Source of the DNA: Actinomycetes bacterium
GTDB taxonomy: Bacteria > Actinomycetota > Actinomycetes > Propionibacteriales > Nocardioidaceae
Reading direction: 5' to 3'
Length of the DNA: 8,094 bases
NCBI GenBank assembly: GCA_023252095.1
Contig: JAHEXN010000156.1
Span: 1-8,094, forward strand
The position numbers and the translations under genes are program-made. The notes beneath the pieces were generated by a model that worked only from the letters and a program-made list of their open reading frames with translations, had not been told where the DNA came from and did no database searches. The first letter of the stretch is position 1, and every line of letters begins with the position of its first letter. Positions 1 to 4,506 of this stretch are shown here, one piece after another.

Positions 1-2
1 GT

Positions 3-626
3 CCCGGAGCCGGTCGGTGGCGCGACATCATCGTGGCGTGGGACGGTCACATGGACGCCGACAGCGTCGGCGCCGGAGCCTTCGGGGCCTGGCGCGGTGA
101 GCTGGTGCGGCGCATCGCGGCGGCCGACTCCCTGGCAGGGCTCGAGGGCACCCCGGAGGCAGGACCCCTGTTCGAGCCGTGGTTCCTCGTCGCGACCCGG
201 GTCATGACGAGCCTCGACGCGATCGTCGCCGACGGCGGCCGGGTGCTCGGCCTGGACTTCGCCGACCTCGCCCGCGCTGCTCTCGAGGCGCTCGGCGAGA
301 CGGAGCCGCCCACGTGGGGGAGCCGTCACACGCTCTGGCCCCTCAGCGCCACCGACGAGCCGCCGCCGCGCACGGTCGGGCTCTCGGGTGACTTCGACTG
401 CGTGCTCTCCACCACGGCGGCCCCGACCCTCGGCGACCTGTGCTTCCGCGGCCCGGTGGCCCGGTACGTGTGGGACCTCGCCGACCGCTCCGCCGGGGGC
501 TGGGTCGTCCCGCTGGGCGCGAGTGGTCGCGGCGACAGCGACCACGCGTTCGACCAGGTCGACGCCTGGGCCCGTGGCGACCTCATCGACCTCCCGCTGC
601 TCGACGACGAAGGTGACTCCCCATGA
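3..626 (+). CDS. Penicillin acylase family protein (S45 Ntn-hydrolase), C-terminal part, 5' truncated
   Basis: The frame is open from the first bases of the window, so the gene starts upstream. About 207 C-terminal residues are present; the GTG at 33 is internal. The family hydrolyses amide bonds of acylated substrates (beta-lactams, acyl-homoserine lactones, acyl-peptides). The call rests on a family-like early segment (RDIIVAWDGHMDADS) and on the C-terminal signature RYVWDLADRS...WVVPLGASGRGDSDHAFDQVDAW, followed by a DLIDLPL tail. This resembles the stretch near the end of penicillin amidases where a Gly-rich loop precedes the final helix. The catalytic N-terminal Ser of the beta chain and the signal peptide lie outside the window, so activity and location cannot be judged. 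The stop codon overlaps the start of the next gene (ATGA), suggesting translational coupling. Substrate is unknown. Confidence 0.8.
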   Translation, partial: PGAGRWRDIIVAWDGHMDADSVGAGAFGAWRGELVRRIAAADSLAGLEGTPEAGPLFEPWFLVATRVMTSLDAIVADGGRVLGLDFADLARAALEALGETEPPTWGSRHTLWPLSATDEPPPRTVGLSGDFDCVLSTTAAPTLGDLCFRGPVARYVWDLADRSAGGWVVPLGASGRGDSDHAFDQVDAWARGDLIDLPLLDDEGDSP

Positions 627-1147
627 CGACCCCGACCCTCACGGTCCGCCCGATCGACCCCGCAGCGGACGCCGCCACGATCCACGCGTGGGTCACGGAG
701 GACCGCGGCAGCTTCTGGATGATGAGCGAGTACACGCTCGCAGAGGTCGTCGAGGTCTACACCTGGCTCGACGAGCAGCCCACGCACACCGCTTCGTTCG
801 TCCTCGCCGATGGGGAGCCGGCCGCGATCGTGCAGACCTACTGGGTCGACGCCGAGGTGGAGCCGATCTCGCGGCTGCTCGACCACCGGCCCGGCGACCT
901 CGGCATCCACTTCTTCGTGGCGGGCGGCGACACCCGGCGCGAGGGCTGGACCGCCAGCCTCGTCGCCGCGGGGGCGCTCGCGGTGCTCGGCGACCCGGCG
1001 GTGCGGCGCCTCGTGCTCGACCCGGACGTCGACAACGCCCCTGCGATCGCCCTCGCTGAGCGCCTCGGCGCAGCCCGCGGTCCCGTGCTCGACCTCGGGC
1101 ACAAGACCGCACAGATCCTGTTCCTCGACGCCGACGTCCTGCGCTGA
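623..1147 (+). CDS. GNAT N-acyltransferase, siderophore-hydroxamate (IucB/AlcB/MbtK/DesC) type
   Basis: This 174-aa protein fits the single-domain GNAT family that acylates hydroxylamines or lysine side chains during hydroxamate siderophore assembly. Visible family marks are an N-terminal strand LTVRPID, the segment around residues 27-35 (DRGSFWMMS), GIHFFVA at 94-100 with His96, the acyl-CoA helix region REGWTASLVAA (106-116), the strand VRRLVLDPDVDNAPAI (127-142) and the ending KTAQILFL (161-168). From memory, MbtK uses a His and an Asp about 38 residues apart; His96 with Asp134 or Asp136 would be the equivalents. It overlaps the acylase gene by 4 bases, so the two are probably one operon. 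No NIS synthetase or ornithine/lysine monooxygenase gene is in view, so the siderophore role is inferred from the family. An aminoglycoside acetyltransferase annotation is a common alternative label for this group. Confidence 0.8.
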   Translation: MTTPTLTVRPIDPAADAATIHAWVTEDRGSFWMMSEYTLAEVVEVYTWLDEQPTHTASFVLADGEPAAIVQTYWVDAEVEPISRLLDHRPGDLGIHFFVAGGDTRREGWTASLVAAGALAVLGDPAVRRLVLDPDVDNAPAIALAERLGAARGPVLDLGHKTAQILFLDADVLR

Positions 1148-1152
1148 CCCGG

Positions 1153-1202
1153 CCCCCGGTCGTTGAGGTGCGAACGCCCGCCAGGCCGTGAGCCTCGAAA
1201 CG
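1153..1202. repeat. Interspersed hairpin repeat, copy A
   Basis: This 50-bp stretch starts 6 bases after the acyltransferase stop. It matches the stretch at 2212-2261 at 42 of 50 positions. Conserved blocks are cccccggt, gttgaggtgcga, cgccc and gagcctcgaaac. The two ends can pair imperfectly (gttgagg...cctcgaaac), so it may fold as a hairpin and act as a REP-like element or terminator. No T-tract follows it. Confidence 0.75.
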
Positions 1203-1245
1203 TTGGTGGGTCGTCGGCGGCCGTTTTCGACGGGATCCTCGACCT

Positions 1246-1267
1246 AGAGTTCGGTGTACCGAACTCT
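1246..1267. promoter_or_regulatory. 22-bp perfect palindrome, probable repressor or activator operator
   Basis: Arms AGAGTTCGGT and ACCGAACTCT are exact reverse complements around a GT spacer. The core CGGTGTACCG recurs at 1298-1307, 46 bp downstream, where it overlaps the -10 box of the small ORF that follows. A TAGAGT hexamer (1245-1250), a possible -10 box, also lies in the left arm. Size and symmetry fit a dimeric regulator. The cognate protein is unknown; the adjacent MntR-type regulator is a candidate by position only. Confidence 0.6.
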
Positions 1268-1297
1268 GGGGCGCGGGTGTGGCGGGTCCGTGAAGAT

Positions 1298-1315
1298 CGG
1301 TGTACCGTCGACTCC
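1298..1315 (+). promoter_or_regulatory. Probable leaderless promoter (-10 TACCGT) with second operator core
   Basis: TACCGT at 1303-1308 fits the actinobacterial TANNNT -10 box and is followed by 7 bases and then ATG at 1316, so transcription would start at or next to the start codon. No Shine-Dalgarno sequence precedes that ATG. The -10 box sits inside CGGTGTACCG (1298-1307), the core of the upstream palindrome. No clear -35 box is visible. Confidence 0.45.
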
Positions 1316-1447
1316 ATGGTGGACCTGTCCTGGAGGCTCGACGTCGCGGAGGACCCGCGTCGGCAGCTGCAGCACGGCCTCGCCCGCACCGCCGCGTTCG
1401 TCGCGCTGTTCTGCGCGATCCCCGGCGTGGCCGCCCTCTTCGGTTGA
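1316..1447 (+). CDS. Small hypothetical protein with one membrane segment (43 aa)
   Basis: I do not recognise this protein. It has a charged N-terminal half (MVDLSWRLDVAEDPRRQLQ) and a hydrophobic C-terminal half, residues about 24-42 (RTAAFVALFCAIPGVAALFG), long enough for one transmembrane helix. Support for coding is codon use: 41 of 43 sense codons end in G or C, as in the neighbouring genes. There is also a leaderless-type -10 box 7 bases before the ATG. It lies 57 bases upstream of the MntR-type regulator on the same strand, behind a 22-bp palindrome. By position it recalls MntS, the 42-aa protein near mntR in E. coli, but I see no sequence resemblance. It could instead be a chance ORF or a leader peptide. 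Confidence 0.5.
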   Translation: MVDLSWRLDVAEDPRRQLQHGLARTAAFVALFCAIPGVAALFG

Positions 1448-1475
1448 GCGTCGCCGCCCTCTTCGGCTGAGCCTC
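1430..1475. repeat. 23-bp tandem duplication
   Basis: Units 1430-1452 and 1453-1475 (gccgccctcttcgg, then t/c, tgagc, then g/c, tc) are adjacent and identical at 21 of 23 positions. The first unit contains the last codons and stop of the small ORF; the second lies between that ORF and the regulator promoter. Because 23 is not a multiple of 3, the second copy is out of frame with the first. Confidence 0.8.
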
Positions 1476-1490
1476 GTGCCGCAGCTGTCC

Positions 1491-1503
1491 TAGACTCCGC
1501 AGC
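1491..1503 (+). promoter_or_regulatory. Probable leaderless promoter of the MntR-type regulator (-10 TAGACT)
   Basis: TAGACT (1491-1496) fits TANNNT and is separated from the ATG at 1504 by 7 bases. No Shine-Dalgarno sequence is present. No convincing -35 hexamer is visible. Confidence 0.5.
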
Positions 1504-2199
1504 ATGACGGTCACGTCGGTCGGGGACCTCACGCCCAGCGTGCAGAACTACCTCAAGGCGATCTGGAGCCTGCAGGAGTGGACGACCGATCCCGTCACGG
1601 CGAGCCGCATCGCCGAGCGCGTCGAGCTGCGCACGTCGACCGTCTCGGGCGCGCTCGCCAAGCTCACCGAGCAGGGGCTCATCGAGCACGACCGGTACGG
1701 CGCCGTCGAGCTCACGGAGGCCGGCCGCACGATGGCGCTGGCGATGGTCCGTCGGCACCGGCTCATCGAGACGTTCCTGGTCAAGGTGCTCGACTACTCG
1801 TGGGACCAGGTCGACGACGAGGCCGAGAACCTGGAGCACGCGGTGTCCGACTTCATGGTCGACCGCATCGACGAGGTGCTCGGCCGCCCCACGCGTGACC
1901 CGCACGGCGACCCCATCCCCGACGCCGACGGCACCATCACGATGCCCGACGCGGTGCGTCTCACGGGGGTGGTCGCGGGGTCGACCGTGCTGGTCGAGCG
2001 GATCTCCGACCGCGACCCCGGCCTGCTGCAGCACCTGGAGTCGACGGGAGTCCTGCCGGGCGCCCGCCTGACGGTCGGCGAGGGAGAGCCCTACTCCGGT
2101 GCGATCGAGGTGCGGGTCGGCGACGGCGACGGCGTCAACCTCGGCACTGCCGCGACCGACGCCGTCTTCGTCACGGTCCTCGCCGCATCTGCCAGCTGA
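1504..2199 (+). CDS. mntR: DtxR-family metalloregulator, MntR/SirR (manganese) type
   Basis: The protein is a 231-aa metal-dependent repressor with three parts: an N-terminal winged helix (about 10-75, including VTASRIAERVELRTSTVSGALAKL), a metal-binding and dimerisation domain (about 76-150) and a C-terminal SH3-like FeoA-type domain (about 155-228). The metal-site segment DEAENLEHAVSD (105-116) has Glu108 where DtxR/IdeR have Cys102, a manganese-type feature. Glu111 and His112 match the conserved Glu-His, and His85 and Glu89 match the other ligands. The DPHGDPIP motif (132-139) is typical of actinobacterial SirR/MntR proteins. The position equal to DtxR Met10 or MntR Asp8 is Asn15, which is unusual. 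Family members repress manganese or iron uptake, or activate efflux, when metal is bound. No metal transporter lies in the window. The start is set by the -10 box just upstream. Confidence 0.88.
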   Translation: MTVTSVGDLTPSVQNYLKAIWSLQEWTTDPVTASRIAERVELRTSTVSGALAKLTEQGLIEHDRYGAVELTEAGRTMALAMVRRHRLIETFLVKVLDYSWDQVDDEAENLEHAVSDFMVDRIDEVLGRPTRDPHGDPIPDADGTITMPDAVRLTGVVAGSTVLVERISDRDPGLLQHLESTGVLPGARLTVGEGEPYSGAIEVRVGDGDGVNLGTAATDAVFVTVLAASAS

Positions 2200-2211
2200 G
2201 GCCCACCGCCA

Positions 2212-2261
2212 CCCCCGGTGGTTGAGGTGCGAGCGCCCTCTGGGGCGCGAGCCTCGAAACC
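2212..2261. repeat. Interspersed hairpin repeat, copy B; possible terminator between convergent genes
   Basis: This 50-bp stretch lies 13 bases after the regulator stop and is 84% identical to copy A at 1153-1202. Pairing blocks ggtt/aacc, gagg/cctc and gcgccc/gggcgc can form an imperfect stem around tctg. It sits in the 108-bp gap between convergent genes, where a bidirectional terminator would be expected. Confidence 0.75.
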
Positions 2262-2307
2262 TCGTGCGCCTCACGGTGAGCAGCTCCAGTTGGCGAGCGC
2301 GCAGAGC

Positions 2308-3138
2308 CTAAGGCCGGGGGACGCCCGTGGGGTTGGGGTAGGAGACCGCGCCGGACTCCTCGACGGCCCGCGCGATCGGCAGCAGGTCGTTGCTCAGGGC
2401 GTAGGCCCGAGCCGTGGCCTCCTGGTCGAGCCCGGCGCCGCAGGAACGGTCGGTCGCGTCCTCCAGCCGGGCCCGGGCGACGCGGCCGGTGTCGGTGGCC
2501 TCGGTGCCGGTGGCCCAGCCGAACTGCTCGAGACGGTCGAACGCCGCACTCCACTCGGCCTCGGTCCAGCCGCGGAACTCACGCTGGCCCGGAGGGACCA
2601 ACCCGGTCGCGACGGCGAGGGCGTTGGCGGACGCCCCGCCCAGCCCCGCCGCCGTCAGCACGGCGACGTGGCAGTCGCCGCGGTACTCGCGCAGCACGGT
2701 CACGGCGTTCCAGAGCCGGTCGACAGGTTCCTCGGGCACGGGCAGCGACGCGTGCGCCGCGGCGAGGGGCCGGCCGGCCAGGTCGAGCTGCTCGACGAGC
2801 CGCTGCGTCGCGTCCGCGGTGCGGGTGACGTCCTGGTCGCCGATCGCCTCCACGACCCGGTCGCGAGCGATCCCGAGGCGCACGTCGAGGATCTCCTGGC
2901 GGTCGGCCATCGACCAGGCGTCGGGAAGGGCGCGAGCGATCATCCTCGGGGCGAAGCCGTGGAACAGCGCCGTCACGACCTCCGGGCCCGGGGTGCCGAG
3001 CGCGGCCGATCGGGACGCGGCGTATCCCATCCAGAAGCCCTTCAGCCCGATCGCCTCGTACCGCTCCTTGGCGTACGGCGCGAAGTACACGACGTCGTGG
3101 ATGGCCTCGATGCTCCGCCAGAACTCCCGCGTGGTCAT
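2308..3138 (-). CDS. SCO6745-like conserved actinobacterial protein of unknown function
   Basis: This 276-aa protein has no signal peptide and no membrane segment. The N-terminal signature EAIHDVVYFAPYAKERYEAIGLKGFWMGYAASRSAALG, followed by PEVVTALFHGFAPRMIARALPDAW, is that of a conserved actinobacterial family I know as SCO6745-like. The C-terminal half (PPGQREFRGWTEAEWSAAFDRLEQFGW and beyond) reads like a winged-helix or MarR-like module, and some annotations of the family mention a helix-turn-helix fold. A small-molecule-binding or regulatory role is possible, but no activity is established. The ATG at 3138 is preceded by a TAGGTT -10 box at 6 bases. It follows vapC on the same strand after 66 bases and has its own promoter. 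Confidence 0.75.
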   Translation of the reverse strand: MTTREFWRSIEAIHDVVYFAPYAKERYEAIGLKGFWMGYAASRSAALGTPGPEVVTALFHGFAPRMIARALPDAWSMADRQEILDVRLGIARDRVVEAIGDQDVTRTADATQRLVEQLDLAGRPLAAAHASLPVPEEPVDRLWNAVTVLREYRGDCHVAVLTAAGLGGASANALAVATGLVPPGQREFRGWTEAEWSAAFDRLEQFGWATGTEATDTGRVARARLEDATDRSCGAGLDQEATARAYALSNDLLPIARAVEESGAVSYPNPTGVPRP

Positions 3139-3150
3139 GCCCTGAACCTA
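3139..3150 (-). promoter_or_regulatory. Probable leaderless promoter (-10 TAGGTT)
   Basis: On the minus strand TAGGTT (3150-3145) is followed by six bases and the ATG (3138-3136). There is no Shine-Dalgarno sequence. This implies the SCO6745-like gene is transcribed independently of vapBC. Confidence 0.5.
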
Positions 3151-3204
3151 TCCGCGGTCCGCTGAGGACGCCGCCGGGCCATCGGACGTGAGCTCGCCGT
3201 GCGC

Positions 3205-3639
3205 TCAGATCAAGGTGACGAAGGCCCGGTCGGTGCTGATGAGCGCCGCGGAGATCCGTGTGTCGAGCGTGGCGAGGACGAGGCCGTGCCGGGCGGCCAG
3301 ATTGACGAGGTGGAGGTCGGTGACCTGGCGATGCCCCATCAAGCCGCTCAGGTCGATGTCGGCCTCGGTGAGGCGCGAGTCGTCGGTCACGAGGACGTGA
3401 CCACGCCGGGTCTGCATCGCCCGCAGGACGTCGAGGACCTCGGGGGCGCTCCGCGGGGCCCCCGCCACGACGGGGTTGAGCATGAGGCGCACGAACGCGG
3501 ACTCCGTCACGGGCGTGGTGGCCCAGTGATCGACGTCGGCGAACCATCGTCGAACGCGGCCGTGGTGCACGTGGTGGGCATTGGTCAGGGCCACCAGGAC
3601 CCCGACGTCGAGCAGGTAGGTCGCCCGCTCAGTCGTCAT
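3205..3639 (-). CDS. vapC: VapC-type PIN-domain toxin (ribonuclease)
   Basis: The protein is 144 aa, the usual length of a single-domain VapC. PIN-domain toxins are Mg2+-dependent RNases that cut tRNA, rRNA or mRNA when freed from their antitoxin. The acidic centre is visible: Asp11 (TYLLDVGVLVAL), Glu46 (PVTESAFVRL), Asp108 (QVTDLHLVNLAARHG) and Asp126 (LVLATLDTRI). The WATTPVTESAFVRLMLNP segment (39-56) is typical of a VapC subgroup. The polar residue usual two positions after the first Asp (DxN) is Gly13 here. The ATG at 3639 overlaps the antitoxin's 3' end by 11 bases, so the pair is translationally coupled. An open frame extends upstream, but that stretch only mirrors the antitoxin gene in another frame. 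Confidence 0.9.
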   Translation of the reverse strand: MTTERATYLLDVGVLVALTNAHHVHHGRVRRWFADVDHWATTPVTESAFVRLMLNPVVAGAPRSAPEVLDVLRAMQTRRGHVLVTDDSRLTEADIDLSGLMGHRQVTDLHLVNLAARHGLVLATLDTRISAALISTDRAFVTLI

Positions 3640-3841
3640 CGCGGTGCTCGTCGACGAGCTCGGGCGTGATCGTGTGGCCCGGCACGCGCGAGAAGACGGG
3701 GAAGTCGTCCGCGAGCTCGACGGCCGACTCATGCCGCAGGATCAGGTCCGAGACGGCTCGGCCGATCGACGTGCCGTCCTTGGCGGCCTTGGCCCGCGCG
3801 GCAGCCAGGGCCCGCTCGTCGATGTCGAGGGTCGTGCGCAT
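3629..3841 (-). CDS. vapB: VapB-type ribbon-helix-helix antitoxin
   Basis: The 70-aa protein has an N-terminal ribbon-helix-helix DNA-binding domain (about 1-42): the strand MRTTLDIDERAL, then helices AAARAKAAKDG and TSIGRAVSDLILRHES. A short acidic C-terminal tail (residues 47-70, ending VDEHRDDD) should wrap the toxin. It is the first gene of the pair and overlaps vapC by 11 bases. Antitoxins of this class repress their own promoter, alone and as a complex with the toxin. Directly upstream lie three 8-bp tandem repeats spanning the -10 box, which fit RHH binding. The start ATG is preceded by TATGAT and six bases, with no Shine-Dalgarno sequence. Confidence 0.88.
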   Translation of the reverse strand: MRTTLDIDERALAAARAKAAKDGTSIGRAVSDLILRHESAVELADDFPVFSRVPGHTITPELVDEHRDDD

Positions 3842-3866
3842 GAACGCATCATAGCATCAACGCATC
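3842..3866 (-). promoter_or_regulatory. vapBC promoter with three 8-bp iterons (operator)
   Basis: On the plus strand, 3843-3866 reads AACGCATC, ATAGCATC, AACGCATC: three consecutive 8-bp units sharing GCATC. On the minus strand a near-consensus -10 box TATGAT (3853-3848) is followed by GCGTTC and the ATG at 3841, a leaderless arrangement. The iterons cover the -10 box and the presumed transcription start. An 8-bp period is what RHH dimers such as MetJ/Arc-type proteins recognise, so this is the likely autoregulation site. Confidence 0.65.
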
Positions 3867-3947
3867 ACGTTGCTACGGTCGTCGTCGGCCGAGCTCCGAC
3901 CGGACGGCTACCGTCGAGGCCAGCACCTTCGTCCCCGACCAGCTCAC

Positions 3948-3956
3948 GGAGCGATC
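3948..3956 (+). promoter_or_regulatory. Ribosome binding site of rraA
   Basis: GGAG at 3948-3951 lies 5 bases before the ATG at 3957 and sets this start over the in-frame ATG at 3870. That earlier start would add a 29-residue, Arg-rich stretch unlike the family, overlapping the vapB control region. TACCGT at 3909-3914 is a possible -10 box, giving a leader of roughly 40 bases, unlike the leaderless neighbours. Confidence 0.55.
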
Positions 3957-4427
3957 ATGACCTTCACGACCCCTGACCTGTGTGACGAGCTGGGCGACGC
4001 GGCGCGGGTGCTCGCGGCCGGCTTCCGCGACTATGGCGGACGCGAGGTGTTCGAGGGCCCGGTGCGCACCGTGCGGTGCCTCGAGGACAACTCGCGCGTC
4101 AAGGAGCTGCTGGCTACGCGGGGTGAAGGCTCGGTCCTGGTGGTCGACGGCGGCGGCTCGCTGACCGTCGCGCTCCTCGGCGACATGATCGCCGAGGGCG
4201 CGGTCGCGCAGGGCTGGGCCGGCGTCGTGATCGAGGGCGCCGTGCGCGACGTCGAGATCCTCCGGACGCTCGAGCTCGGCGTGCGGGCGCTCGGCTCGGT
4301 CCCGCGTCGCTCCGACCGCCAGGGTCGCGGCGAGGTCGACGTGCCCGTCACGGTCGGTGGGGTGCGCGTCGAGTCCGGCGACCACCTCTACGCCGACGCG
4401 ACCGGGATCCTCGTGACCCGCCCCTGA
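3957..4427 (+). CDS. rraA: RraA family protein (HMG/CHA aldolase-like; annotated RNase E activity regulator)
   Basis: At 156 aa the protein has the usual RraA length. The family signatures are TPDLCDELGD (5-14), FRDYGGREVFEGPVRTV (23-39), CLEDN (41-45), GSVLVVDGGGSLTVALLGD (58-76), GVVIEGAVRDVEIL (89-102) and SGDHLYADATGILVT (140-154). E. coli RraA inhibits RNase E, but many relatives are divalent-metal aldolases and oxaloacetate decarboxylases acting on 4-hydroxy-4-methyl-2-oxoglutarate-type substrates. In those enzymes an Arg-Asp pair binds substrate and metal. Here Arg97-Asp98 is present, with Asp76 exactly 20 residues before the pair, so an aldolase or decarboxylase role is at least as likely as an RNase E role. 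The protein is cytosolic and probably trimeric as a family trait. It is monocistronic: vapB diverges upstream and the next gene is convergent. Confidence 0.88.
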   Translation: MTFTTPDLCDELGDAARVLAAGFRDYGGREVFEGPVRTVRCLEDNSRVKELLATRGEGSVLVVDGGGSLTVALLGDMIAEGAVAQGWAGVVIEGAVRDVEILRTLELGVRALGSVPRRSDRQGRGEVDVPVTVGGVRVESGDHLYADATGILVTRP

Positions 4428-4434
4428 GCCCACC

Positions 4435-4493
4435 AGATGTGGTCACGTTGACCCCGGAATCGTGGTGATCGAGGGGTCAGGGTGACCACATCT
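4435..4493. terminator. Long inverted repeat between convergent genes, probable bidirectional terminator
   Basis: Outer arms AGATGTGGTCAC (4435-4446) and GTGACCACATCT (4482-4493) are perfect complements. Inner arms TGACCCC (4449-4455) and GGGGTCA (4473-4479) also pair. They are separated by a 2x2 internal loop in which one G-T wobble is possible. The loop is 17 bases. The element starts 7 bases after the rraA stop and ends 13 bases from the end of the efflux gene. It has no T-tract, so it could equally be a mobile REP-type element. Confidence 0.7.
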
Positions 4494-4506
4494 TGCCGGC
4501 CTGAGG

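Noticed and set aside
838..2274. 478-codon open frame on the minus strand across the acyltransferase and MntR-type genes
   Set aside because: It lies antisense to two well-supported genes, has low-complexity Arg/Ala/Gly-rich content and matches no family; it is a by-product of high GC.
3640..3732. N-terminal extension of vapC
   Set aside because: The extra 31 residues are Ser/Arg-rich and are the vapB sequence read in another frame; MTTERATYLLD at 3639 fits the PIN-domain start.
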